This document shows positions 36,269 to 44,230 of a stretch of 64,000 nucleotides of DNA, piece after piece. Below the pieces are notes generated by a model, which was not told the DNA's origin, did not search any database, and saw only the letters and a list, made by a program, of their open reading frames with translations. The position numbers and the translations under genes are program-made. The DNA comes from Kosakonia oryzae. Lineage in GTDB: Bacteria; Pseudomonadota; Gammaproteobacteria; Enterobacterales; Enterobacteriaceae. Numbering within the stretch: the stretch's first letter is position 1; each line of letters opens with the position of its first letter. The stretch lies in the NCBI RefSeq assembly GCF_001658025.2, contig NZ_CP014007.2, positions 4,650,001 through 4,714,000 of the forward strand, written 5' to 3'.

Positions 36269-37279
36269 ATGTCACGTTCATTACTGATCGCCATGAGTTT
36301 AACCGCCGCCAGCGTATCCACTGCCTGGGCCGCCGATGCGCCCGCACCGACTGCCGGTGTCGCGAAATTCCTTTCTGTGCTGAACAGCAGCGGTGGCAAA
36401 CCTATCGAACAACTCTCTGTGCCGGATGCTCGCCAGGTGCTGATCGGCGCGCAGAAAGGCGCCAAACTGCCCGCCGCAGATGTGACGGAAAAAACCATCA
36501 CCGTGAACGGTAAACCGTTGACGCTGACCATCGTCAAACCGCAGGGCGCAACCGGTACGCTGCCGGTATTTATGTTCTTCCACGGCGGCGGTTGGGTGCT
36601 GGGCGATTATCCAACACATGAACGTTTTGTCCGCGATCTGGTGAACGAATCCGGCGCTGCCGCCGTGTTCGTGAATTACACACCGTCACCGGAAGCACAC
36701 TTCCCGGTCGCCATTAATCAGGCGTATGAAGCCACACGCTGGGTTGCCGAACATGGTAAAGAGATTGGCGTGGACGGCTCTCGTCTGGCGCTGGCGGGTA
36801 ACAGCGTCGGCGGTAATATGGTGGCTGCGGTGGCACTTCAGGCCAAAGAGCACCATACACCGGCGATTCGCTACCAGGTGATGTTCTGGCCGGTCACCGA
36901 TGCGCGCTTTGATACCGGTTCCTATAACCAGTTCTCGAATGGTTATTTCCTCAGTAAAAACATGATGAAATGGTTCTGGGATAACTACACCACCAAAGAG
37001 AGCAATCGCCGCAACATTCTGGCTTCACCGCTGGAAGCCAGCAGTGAGCAACTGAAAGGCTTGCCGCCTACGCTGATCCAGACCGCCGAGCTGGATGTGC
37101 TGCGCGATGAAGGTGAAGCCTTTGGCCGCAAACTGGATGCGGCGGGCGTGCCGGTGACCGTTACCCGCTATAACGGCATGATCCACGACTATGGTCTGCT
37201 GAATGCCCTGAGCGAAGAGCCAACCGTTCGCACCGCGCTTTCCCAGGCCGCCAATGAACTGCGCGTCCATCTGAAATAA
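36269..37279 (+). CDS. Exported alpha/beta hydrolase (hormone-sensitive-lipase-like esterase)
   Basis: 336 residues. A signal peptide (MSRSLLIAMSLTAASVSTAWA) directs it to the periplasm. The oxyanion motif HGGGWVLGD (about residues 110-118) and the nucleophile elbow GNSVGGN with its catalytic Ser identify the HSL / family IV esterase group; the triad His is probably in MIHDYGLLN near the C-terminus. An AAAGGAG ribosome site precedes the ATG. Twin repeats upstream suggest specific regulation, perhaps by the HxlR protein next door. The substrate is not known. Confidence 0.88.
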   Translation: MSRSLLIAMSLTAASVSTAWAADAPAPTAGVAKFLSVLNSSGGKPIEQLSVPDARQVLIGAQKGAKLPAADVTEKTITVNGKPLTLTIVKPQGATGTLPVFMFFHGGGWVLGDYPTHERFVRDLVNESGAAAVFVNYTPSPEAHFPVAINQAYEATRWVAEHGKEIGVDGSRLALAGNSVGGNMVAAVALQAKEHHTPAIRYQVMFWPVTDARFDTGSYNQFSNGYFLSKNMMKWFWDNYTTKESNRRNILASPLEASSEQLKGLPPTLIQTAELDVLRDEGEAFGRKLDAAGVPVTVTRYNGMIHDYGLLNALSEEPTVRTALSQAANELRVHLK

Positions 37280-37290
37280 GCGCTTCCCGG

Positions 37291-37316
37291 AACCCACCCT
37301 ATGCGGTGGGTTCTTT
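37291..37316. terminator. Terminator shared by the esterase and HxlR genes
   Basis: AACCCACC / GGTGGGTT with a six-base loop, followed by TCTTTTGTTTT on the plus strand. It overlaps the last codon of the convergent HxlR gene. Confidence 0.75.
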
Positions 37317-37697
37317 TGTTTTGAGCAAATTCGCCTCGTCATACGCAGCCTGCGCCGCCAGCACCGCATCCATATTGTTTTCCACCCAGTGCGCCAGCAC
37401 CGAGACGGTTTCCGTCAGCGTACGCCCCAGCGGCGTCAGACTGTACTCCACTGCCACCGGCACGGTATAAAACACTTCACGGGCGATGATGCCATCGCGC
37501 TCCAGCTTGCGCAGGGTCTGAGTTAAGACCTTTTGCGTAATCAGGCGGATATCCCGTTTCAGGCCATTAAAACGCATGGGCCCATTTTCCAGACGCGCCA
37601 GCACCAGCAAAGCCCATTTGTCCGCCAGCCTTGCCAACATATCGCGCGTCGGGCAGCGGTTATCATAAATATCGTAAGGAATGGACGGCTTAATCAT
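37299..37697 (-). CDS. HxlR-family regulator
   Basis: 132 residues from ATG 37697 (MIKPSIPYDIYDNRCPTRDML). It has the HxlR winged helix with the conserved N-terminal cysteine (NRCPTRD), followed by KWALLVLARLENGPMRFNGLKRDI. In the family that Cys senses electrophiles and quinones, as in YodB. It is divergent from a DoxX and a flavodoxin-like quinone reductase gene, the same partners found with YodB-type regulators, so a quinone or aldehyde stress response is likely. Its leader has a GTTTCC/GGAAAC hairpin at 37719-37734. Confidence 0.88.
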   Translation of the reverse strand: MIKPSIPYDIYDNRCPTRDMLARLADKWALLVLARLENGPMRFNGLKRDIRLITQKVLTQTLRKLERDGIIAREVFYTVPVAVEYSLTPLGRTLTETVSVLAHWVENNMDAVLAAQAAYDEANLLKTKEPTA

Positions 37698-37795
37698 AAC
37701 GACAAATTCTCGTAGTAGGTTTCCTTGAGGAAACGTAGTGCCCTTTGGGTGCCTTCTTCCGCAACCGGAGCGGGATGTGTATAACTCAAAGCCTA

Positions 37796-37812
37796 AGTTT
37801 CTATTTGATACT
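37796..37812. promoter_or_regulatory. Candidate HxlR operator before DoxX
   Basis: AGTTTCTATTTGATACT has near-symmetric arms (AGTTTC / GATACT, five of six matching) and resembles the TACT-N7-AGTA type sites of HxlR/YodB regulators. By eye only. Confidence 0.35.
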
Positions 37813-37864
37813 AAGGTGCCAGAAATGGCAAAAGTTCTCCTGCGGAATAAAAGGGAATAAAAGG

Positions 37865-38296
37865 ATGATGAGTCGGCTGAACAGCGCATTTCTCAGTCTT
37901 ACCACGCACCCGGAGTTTGGCAAGCTATTGCTGCGCCTGACATTTGGCGTGCTGATGCTGTTCCACGGCGTAGCCAAAGTGCAGCATGGTGTAGGCTGGA
38001 TTTCCGACATGTTAATCGCGCAGGGTTTACCAGGCTTTATCGCTTACGGTGTATTTGTTGGCGAAATTATTACGCCGATACTGATTATTATTGGCCTGTT
38101 CACGCGCCAGGCGGCATTTATTTACGCATTTAATATTCTGGTTGCCACCTTATTGGTCGGCATGGGGAAATTCTTTACCCTGACCAACGTCGGTGCATGG
38201 GGTCTGGAAAGTGAAGCCCTCTATTTCCTCGGCGGATTAAGCATTATGTTTCTGGGTGCAGGGAAATACACTCTGTTTGCCGGAAAAGAAAAATGA
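37865..38296 (+). CDS. DoxX-family membrane protein
   Basis: 143 residues with four membrane helices. RLTFGVLMLFHGVAKVQHG and VFVGEIITPILIIIGLFTRQAAF are DoxX-family landmarks. Two ATGs in tandem (37865, 37868) are possible starts. Such proteins often accompany quinone or thiol stress regulators, where they work with oxidoreductases at the membrane. Followed by a flavodoxin-like gene after 53 bases; both are divergent from the HxlR regulator. Confidence 0.85.
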   Translation: MMSRLNSAFLSLTTHPEFGKLLLRLTFGVLMLFHGVAKVQHGVGWISDMLIAQGLPGFIAYGVFVGEIITPILIIIGLFTRQAAFIYAFNILVATLLVGMGKFFTLTNVGAWGLESEALYFLGGLSIMFLGAGKYTLFAGKEK

Positions 38297-38349
38297 TTGC
38301 AGTCGTGCAAACTCATTTATACGTTATCTCTCTTCGATAGGGGAAAAAT

Positions 38350-38898
38350 ATGTCTATTGTGGTGATCTATTATTCGGGTTACGGGCACACGAAAGTGGTA
38401 GCCGAGAAAGTCGCCGAAGGTGCAAATGCAACGCTGATCGCTGTGGATAATAACGGTGATATTCAGGAAAGCGACTGGCAATTACTGAACGATGCCAAAG
38501 CCATTATTTTTGGTGCTCCAACGTATATGGGCGGCGTGCCATGGCAGTTTAAGAAATTCGCCGATGCCAGCTCTAAAGCCTGGTTTACCCGCGCCTGGCA
38601 GGACAAAATATTTGCCGGTTTCAGCAACAGCGCCAGCCTGAACGGTGACAAACAGGTTTCGCTGCAATACCTGCAAACGCTGGCATCACAGCATGGCGGC
38701 ATTTGGGTGAGCCTGGGCCTGCTGCCGGCGAACACGCTTGCTGCAACCCGCGAAGACATCAACAATCTCGGCGGTTCTGTTGGCCTGCTGGTGCAATCGC
38801 CGTCCGATGCCGGCGCCGATAAAATCGCCTCCGGCGACCTGGATACCGCGGTGAAATTTGGCCAGCGCGTGGCCGATGTCGCGCGCCGCTTTAGTTAA
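38350..38898 (+). CDS. Flavodoxin-fold NAD(P)H:quinone oxidoreductase (WrbA-like)
   Basis: 182 residues. The FMN-binding loop is at the N-terminus (IVVIYYSGYGHTKVVAEKVAEGA), and GAPTYMGGVPWQFKKFAD is the second flavin loop. The enzyme would reduce quinones by two electrons. It is in line with the DoxX gene and under the same presumed HxlR control. A terminator follows. Confidence 0.85.
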   Translation: MSIVVIYYSGYGHTKVVAEKVAEGANATLIAVDNNGDIQESDWQLLNDAKAIIFGAPTYMGGVPWQFKKFADASSKAWFTRAWQDKIFAGFSNSASLNGDKQVSLQYLQTLASQHGGIWVSLGLLPANTLAATREDINNLGGSVGLLVQSPSDAGADKIASGDLDTAVKFGQRVADVARRFS

Positions 38899-38910
38899 TT
38901 TCTTATATAA

Positions 38911-38932
38911 AGGCCGGGGAAACCCGGCTTTT
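38911..38932 (+). terminator. Terminator after the flavodoxin-like gene
   Basis: GCCGGG-GAAA-CCCGGC followed by TTTTATCC. Confidence 0.7.
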
Positions 38933-38960
38933 ATCCTTTGCGCCAGCGCATAATAGCTCG

Positions 38961-39287
38961 CTAATTCTTCTTCTCATATTGCTCAATACTCACGACTTTG
39001 CCAGCAAAGCGACGCTCAAACCTGAGCGTATCTCCTTTAATAATCAGCGCCGGATTGTCGCCTGGATGTAGCAGATCCACCCATTCATTCTGATGCTTTT
39101 TCTCTACCACCTGGTAAACGGACGGAGTGCCATCCTCCATAATGAACCAGTAGCGCAGGCGATGTGGGAAAGTATCCGGGCCGGTCACCAGCGTTCGAGC
39201 CTTGTGTTCGGTAGTGATCTGTTTATAAATATCCGCATGAGCCGCCCCGCAGATAAATAAGGCAAAAAGAAAAGTCAGTTTTTCCAT
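38961..39287 (-). CDS. Small exported hypothetical protein
   Basis: 108 residues from ATG 39287; an in-frame GTG at 39296 overlaps the stop of the LysR gene and is an alternative start. The signal peptide MEKLTFLFALFICGAAHA is clear, and the mature part (~90 residues, YKQITTEHKARTL...) is mostly beta-strand-like with no cysteines. No family recognised. It follows the LysR gene on the same strand and is probably co-transcribed with it. Confidence 0.65.
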   Translation of the reverse strand: MEKLTFLFALFICGAAHADIYKQITTEHKARTLVTGPDTFPHRLRYWFIMEDGTPSVYQVVEKKHQNEWVDLLHPGDNPALIIKGDTLRFERRFAGKVVSIEQYEKKN

Positions 39288-39292
39288 TATCG

Positions 39293-40201
39293 TCACTCGT
39301 TATTTTGCACGTTCAGATTCGCAAATGCCTGCTGCAACCACGCTTTCATTATTCTTACCTCTTCACGCTGCGCTTTTTGCTGGCTGGTCACGAAATAGTA
39401 ATTCCCGCCGGGTAATGTTCCCGGCAGGGCAACGCGCAGTAATCCTTGCGCCAGCGCATTTTGGATCAATAACTCGCTGGCGAGTAGTACGCCCTGCCCG
39501 GCAATCGCCGCCTGAATGGCGTGCGTCTCATCATCAAAATGAATACCAGCATGTACCGGTAAATCGGCCGGGCCAAAGGCCGCTTTCCAGTGTGGCCAGT
39601 CTGGCTCCGGCTGCGGAACACGGCGGTTTTCAATATGAAACAGCGTAAAACGGGAAAGATCTTCCGTCACCCGCAACTCCAGTTGCGGGCTGGCGACCAG
39701 CACAAAACGATCGCGGTAGAGCAGCGTATTCTCCAGCGCTTCATCAGCCTGCATGCTGTAGCGGATCGCGCAATCCGCCATATCACCACGAACATCCACC
39801 AGATCGGTACTGCTATGTAGACGCAGCTCCAGCGATGGGTGCTGTTGATGCAGCGACGGCAGGCGCGGTACCAGCCAGTTAGTCAGAAAGTTGGAAGTGG
39901 TACTCAGCGTTAGCGCGCCCGGTTGCCTGGCACTGTCGATGGCCTCCACCGCTTCACGCAGCGTGGCAAAAATATTCCCCGAGGCGCGAAACAGAATTTC
40001 TCCGGCGTGGGTGAGCGCCACGGCGCGCGCCGAGCGGGTAAACAGACGCAGGTTAAGGGACGCCTCAAGCACGCGGATCTGATGGCTGATGGCGGTCGGC
40101 GTCACGCCAATCTCTTCCGCGGCAGCTTTAAAACTGGTGTGACGGGCCACCGCATCAAAAGCACGGATGGCAGAAAGCGGTGGCAATCGGCGTGTTCGCA
40201 T
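39293..40201 (-). CDS. LysR-family regulator, GcvA-like
   Basis: 302 residues. The N-terminus RRLPPLSAIRAFDAVARHTSFKAAAEEIGVTPTAISHQ is typical of the GcvA-like branch of LysR regulators. It is divergent from an MFS exporter gene at 40332 with 130 bases between the starts, which probably hold the operator. The likely job is control of that transporter; the inducer is unknown. Confidence 0.87.
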   Translation of the reverse strand: MRTRRLPPLSAIRAFDAVARHTSFKAAAEEIGVTPTAISHQIRVLEASLNLRLFTRSARAVALTHAGEILFRASGNIFATLREAVEAIDSARQPGALTLSTTSNFLTNWLVPRLPSLHQQHPSLELRLHSSTDLVDVRGDMADCAIRYSMQADEALENTLLYRDRFVLVASPQLELRVTEDLSRFTLFHIENRRVPQPEPDWPHWKAAFGPADLPVHAGIHFDDETHAIQAAIAGQGVLLASELLIQNALAQGLLRVALPGTLPGGNYYFVTSQQKAQREEVRIMKAWLQQAFANLNVQNNE

Positions 40202-40331
40202 AGCTGAATTTAACTCATCTTAAGCTGAAAACTATGACTTTGCTTACGTCATAAAACAGAAGGTAGCCTGTTTCTCATCGGGAATGATTCATGAGGATTA
40301 TTCACCTTAAGCAGATTAACAGGAAGGCTCC

Positions 40332-41681
40332 ATGACGCAAATTAACACGCTGGCTATGCACTCATCGCCGCGCTATCAGGCGCTGCTGGCTCCCGGCATC
40401 GCGCAGGCATTAATTGCGCTTGATTACGCCATTATTTATGTCGCGCTGCCCACGCTGGCACAAGCGTTGCACTTATCACTGAGCGAAATGCAGTGGGTGG
40501 TGTCGATCTACGGTTTGACCTTTGCCGCGCTACTGTTGCCTGGCGGAAGCCTGTGCGATCGTTTCGGTGCGCGCCGGATCTTCAGCATCGGCATGACGCT
40601 GTTTCTTTTTTCATCAATGCTGGGCGGGATGGCCGACAACGGAACGTTGTTACTGATGGCCCGCTGTGGACAAGGGATCGCCGCCGCGCTGCTGCAACCG
40701 GCAGTGCTGGCGCTGATGGCGCAGCGTTTTCAGGGGGAATCGCATCGCCGGGCGCTGGCGATCTGGAGCGCAATTGGCGCGCTGGGCCTGGTGGCGGGCG
40801 TGGTGCTGGGCGGCGTGCTGACGGCCCTGAGCTGGCGCGCCATTTTTTTCATCAACCTGCCGCCAGGCCTGCTGGCGCTATGGCTGGTGCAGCGCAACTT
40901 TTCGCAAACAGAGCCACGAGGTGACGTGCAACACACAGGGTTTGGTGCGCTGATCGGCTGTGCGACGGCCGGTACGCTGGTGTGGGCAATGATGCGTTAT
41001 GCCGAACAGGGCGCGCCGGATTTCTTTGCGAATCGGCTGGCGGCAGCCATGTTACTGCTGTTGGTTCTCCATGAACGTTTTGCGCCGCGGCCGCTGTTGT
41101 CACGCACGCTGCGTAATGTGCCGGGTTTGCAGACAGGCTGGCTCAGCAGCGCCTGCTATATGGCCAGCGTCGGCAGCCAGTTTTACGCGATGACGCTGCT
41201 GTGGCAGCAAACGCTACAGCTTGATGCCGTCACCACCGGATGGTTATTTACCCCGCTGGCAGTGCTGATTGTAGCGGGAAATGCGCTTTACACCCGACTC
41301 TCTGCGCGCTTTAGTAGCCAAAAGGCGCTGCTGGTGGGGTTTGCCTGCGCAGCAGTTGGCTTATGGCTGCTGTCGATATCGCTTAGCGCCCCGTTTTCTG
41401 CCGCGTTCATGTCTGGCCTCGTGCTCAGCGGTATCGGCCACGGCTTGATCTATCCGGCAATGTTCGCCGTCGGGCTCAGCGCCGTACCAGTGCAGCAACA
41501 GGGTCGCGCCAGCGCGCTGATGGTCACCAGCCAGTACATTGCCGGAGCACTGATGCTGGCAATGATCTCCGTTTTACTGGCGATGCAGCCGGATCTGGCA
41601 AGCTGGTCAGCGGTATTTCGTGGGCTGGGTGCTGCTGCGCTGCTGGGCATGCTGGTGGCGCTCTGCGCGAAATCGCGCTGA
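40332..41681 (+). CDS. MFS drug-type transporter (DHA2/EmrB-like)
   Basis: 449 residues with about 14 membrane helices. PTLAQALHLSLSEMQWVVSIYGLTFAALLLPGGSLCDRFGARRIF covers helix 1, helix 2 and motif A (GGSLCDRFGARR); GQGIAAALLQPAVLALMA is motif-B-like. It belongs to the DHA2 family of proton-coupled multidrug exporters. An AGGAAGG ribosome site precedes it. Divergent from its presumed LysR regulator. No membrane-fusion partner adjacent, so it probably works alone in the inner membrane. Confidence 0.85.
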   Translation: MTQINTLAMHSSPRYQALLAPGIAQALIALDYAIIYVALPTLAQALHLSLSEMQWVVSIYGLTFAALLLPGGSLCDRFGARRIFSIGMTLFLFSSMLGGMADNGTLLLMARCGQGIAAALLQPAVLALMAQRFQGESHRRALAIWSAIGALGLVAGVVLGGVLTALSWRAIFFINLPPGLLALWLVQRNFSQTEPRGDVQHTGFGALIGCATAGTLVWAMMRYAEQGAPDFFANRLAAAMLLLLVLHERFAPRPLLSRTLRNVPGLQTGWLSSACYMASVGSQFYAMTLLWQQTLQLDAVTTGWLFTPLAVLIVAGNALYTRLSARFSSQKALLVGFACAAVGLWLLSISLSAPFSAAFMSGLVLSGIGHGLIYPAMFAVGLSAVPVQQQGRASALMVTSQYIAGALMLAMISVLLAMQPDLASWSAVFRGLGAAALLGMLVALCAKSR

Positions 41682-41688
41682 GCGCGGC

Positions 41689-42309
41689 TTACTGATGTCC
41701 CCACTTTTCGCAAAACGCTTCTATATTCTCATCCTGAAAATCGGCCAGCCGTTCGATAATGGTCTCCAGCGGCCACTCCCACCAGGCGATCTGCTGTAAC
41801 TGCTGGCCAATATGCGGTGAGAAGCGCGAACGAATAACCTTTGCCGGAACGCCGCCAACAATCGTGTAAGGTGCCACATCCTTACTGACCACGGCGCCAG
41901 CCGCAATGACAGCGCCATCTCCGACTGTCACGCCGGGCAGCACAATAGCAGCATGCCCGATCCAGACATCATTACCGATGATGACGCGGTCGCCACGCCG
42001 CTGAGTAAAAAAGTCGTGATCGCGTGCCGCGCTGGAGGAATAGTACTCCGGACAATAGGTGATTCGGTGCTGGGATGGCCGCCCCATCGGATGATTGGGC
42101 GCGCCAATACGTACATTATTGGCAATCGCGACAAATTTCCCTATCTCAGCATCAGCAACGGTGCAATATTCACCAATATAGGAAAAATCGCCTAACGTAC
42201 TGTATTCCATCAGACTATTGGCCAGCACTTCACATTGCTGACCCATTTTGCATTCGCGCATACGAACGCCAGGATCGATCCAGGTTTCCGCTAATTTGGC
42301 ATGTTTCAT
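41689..42309 (-). CDS. Left-handed beta-helix acyltransferase (CatB/phn-associated type)
   Basis: 206 residues with hexapeptide repeats ([58 protein letters not shown]) and a VGGVPAKVI motif typical of xenobiotic acetyltransferases. The catalytic His is probably in [15 protein letters not shown]. The length and the [22 protein letters not shown] start fit the phosphonate-metabolism-associated hexapeptide transferase group, but no phn gene is near. The substrate is unknown. AGAGGAAATC precedes the ATG. Confidence 0.75.
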   Translation of the reverse strand: MKHAKLAETWIDPGVRMRECKMGQQCEVLANSLMEYSTLGDFSYIGEYCTVADAEIGKFVAIANNVRIGAPNHPMGRPSQHRITYCPEYYSSSAARDHDFFTQRRGDRVIIGNDVWIGHAAIVLPGVTVGDGAVIAAGAVVSKDVAPYTIVGGVPAKVIRSRFSPHIGQQLQQIAWWEWPLETIIERLADFQDENIEAFCEKWGHQ

Positions 42310-42819
42310 CGTGATTTCCTCTTCTCAGGTTGCGCTACTGTATAACGCTTCTGTGTAGAGCAAATGACGGTGACCCACTAGCAGCAATCCGCAGCGTCTA
42401 TCCTCTTGATAAGAATTATCAGAAGAGCCCGCCCATATCGGGATGTAAGGACTAAGAATAAACAACCTGTCGGTTTTTATCTGCCCTACCCTAATACTTC
42501 ACAACGAAACATGATCTAAAACATAAATTAATAGTCACATAGAATTAAATCACATATGATTTAACTTTAAATTCACAATTAAAATATATTAAGGGTCTTT
42601 ATTCAGATGCTTAATATTTTTTAACTTCATTTTTTGAAAAATCTGATAATAACATACATAGATTGCATGCTTCGCAAAATCAAACATAATACAATAAATG
42701 GATGTAAATCAAAAAATGCCCATCTAATACAAATTGCAATATTTAAAACTCATTCGGTTACACAAGTTTCCTTTTAGGTATTTGCTTTTTGGTGTTTGTT
42801 GGCGCGTAATGGACCAGCT
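42310..42819. promoter_or_regulatory. A+T-rich upstream region of the EAL-HTH pair, with an inverted repeat
   Basis: About 510 bases, strongly A+T-rich from 42500 on. TTAAATCA (42545-42552) and TGATTTAA (42557-42564) form a perfect inverted repeat around CATA, a plausible operator. A+T-rich tracts of this kind are also typical H-NS targets in acquired regions. Promoters cannot be assigned with confidence by eye. Confidence 0.5.
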
Positions 42820-43632
42820 ATGAAACAATTCAATGATGAAAGAGATTACCATGACATGTTCGATGACATTTTCGAGAAATGGAATGTCACGACATTTTTT
42901 CAACCAATCATTGATACCCGAGTGAATCGTGTATACGGCATTGATGCAACGGCGTGGCTGCAAAGCAAAGGCTCCAATTGCACGGATTTTATTTCACCTC
43001 ATGACTTTCTGACCGCAGCAGAAAAAAGTGGTGAAATCATCAGTATTACAAAAGAATTACTGCTGCAAATCCAGGATTATCTGGCCAACCATAGTGATAT
43101 CGACAAATGCCGTGATTTGCGTTTTTTTATAAAAATTAGCCCGTTACATTTATTCAGCGAAAATATTATGGAGTTCGCAGAAGATTGTATTCAAACCGCC
43201 AAAAAGCTCGACAAACTGAACGCCAAACTGGTCATTGAAGTCAACTCCCGCATTCCGTTCGACTTAATTCATAAATTAAAATTACTCTCCGCATTGTTGA
43301 CTATACAAAAAAACACCTTCTTTGCCCTCGGCGATTTTGGTGCCGGACACTCCAATATTGAAATGCTTTTTGGCTTCGACTTTGATTATATAAAAATCGA
43401 TAAAAGTATGTTTTTCCCGTTGACGGATAAAGTCATCATGCATGGTTTCGCTGATGATTTAATGAGTGGTTTAAGCAAACAGAACACAGCTATCATCGTT
43501 AGCGGCATAGACTCAGTTTATCATTTACAGTACTTTTTAAATAAAAACGTGTCATTGTTCCAGGGGGAATTATTCAAAGCTCCTGTAGCCTATAAAAACT
43601 TTAACGGATTAGATTATTTCGACTATGGATGA
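42820..43632 (+). CDS. Degenerate EAL-domain protein (probable non-catalytic regulator)
   Basis: 270 residues from ATG 42820; an in-frame TTG at 42796 is less likely. The whole protein is one EAL fold: FFQPIIDTRVNRVYGIDATAWL at the start, IKISPLHL, IEVNSRIP, GDFGAGHSNIEML, IKIDKSMFF and IVSGIDSVYHL. Key catalytic residues are lost: EAL is DAT, the second acid of the ExTE motif is missing, DDFG has become GDFG, and the EGVE motif reads SGID. It therefore probably does not hydrolyse c-di-GMP and acts by binding protein or nucleotide, like YdiV. It is translationally coupled (ATGA) to the helix-turn-helix gene that follows, and both converge on the large minus-strand operon. Confidence 0.8.
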   Translation: MKQFNDERDYHDMFDDIFEKWNVTTFFQPIIDTRVNRVYGIDATAWLQSKGSNCTDFISPHDFLTAAEKSGEIISITKELLLQIQDYLANHSDIDKCRDLRFFIKISPLHLFSENIMEFAEDCIQTAKKLDKLNAKLVIEVNSRIPFDLIHKLKLLSALLTIQKNTFFALGDFGAGHSNIEMLFGFDFDYIKIDKSMFFPLTDKVIMHGFADDLMSGLSKQNTAIIVSGIDSVYHLQYFLNKNVSLFQGELFKAPVAYKNFNGLDYFDYG

Positions 43633-44156
43633 CAGTTATGAACGTGATATGTAAGATCCTCGACCCTTTCAAAAAAATAGCAATCGAATCCTTTTTTTCG
43701 GGTATGGATATTGAAGGTGACAACCAGACACTCATCTTCATTGAAGAGATCTATTTCGATGATATATTTGGCATCATCGATGAACTCCTCAGTTGTATCA
43801 TCAAATTCCCTGACGCGCTGGTGATCATCCTTTCGGAACGGGATAACAGCTACACAACCAATGCGCGTCTGGGAGTTGTGGAGTTCATCGAAGATGTTAA
43901 GAAGAAAATTAATGAAAGAAAATCGACGGCAAATCTCTATCTCTACTATTACGACATTTTAAAACCCCGTAAAAAAATCCATCTCTATCTCATGATATTC
44001 AAAAAATACATGCAAATTGGCAACGTTAATAGAGTAGCAAAAATGTACAACCTGAATGAAAAACAAGTCTACTACTATATAAATAGATTAAAAGAGATAT
44101 ACGGATTAAAAAGCTTCCAGAATCTCGTCCCTTTTTTGAAATGGATAGGTAGATAA
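43629..44156 (+). CDS. Helix-turn-helix regulator (LuxR/RcsA-like)
   Basis: 175 residues. The start ATGA overlaps the stop of the EAL gene. The C-terminal ~55 residues (YMQIGNVNRVAKMYNLNEKQVYYYINRLKEIYGLK) look like a LuxR/GerE-type helix-turn-helix; the N-terminal ~110 are like a degenerate receiver domain (TLIFIEEIYFDDIFGIIDELL, DALVIILSERDNS), with no clear phospho-acceptor pocket. RcsA-like partners work this way. Lys/Asn/Ile-rich codon use marks it as A+T-rich and probably acquired with the neighbouring operon. Control of the convergent operon is inference from position. Confidence 0.7.
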   Translation: MTVMNVICKILDPFKKIAIESFFSGMDIEGDNQTLIFIEEIYFDDIFGIIDELLSCIIKFPDALVIILSERDNSYTTNARLGVVEFIEDVKKKINERKSTANLYLYYYDILKPRKKIHLYLMIFKKYMQIGNVNRVAKMYNLNEKQVYYYINRLKEIYGLKSFQNLVPFLKWIGR

Positions 44157-44180
44157 AGTCAGTTCTACTCGCGCTTAATG

Positions 44181-44214
44181 ATTCCGTCTGTGCATTGCGA
44201 TACACAGACGGAAT
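44181..44214. terminator. Hairpin between the convergent regulator gene and the lipid operon
   Basis: ATTCCGTCTGTG (44181-44192) and CACAGACGGAAT (44203-44214) form a perfect 12-bp stem with a ten-base loop between the two stop codons. It has no long T run but probably ends transcription from both sides. Confidence 0.65.
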
Positions 44215-44230
44215 TAACAGCTAAAACAAA

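Noticed and set aside
42310..42819. Small RNA or riboswitch in the A+T-rich gap
   Set aside because: No stable fold with a terminator or known riboswitch core could be found by eye; only one inverted repeat stands out.
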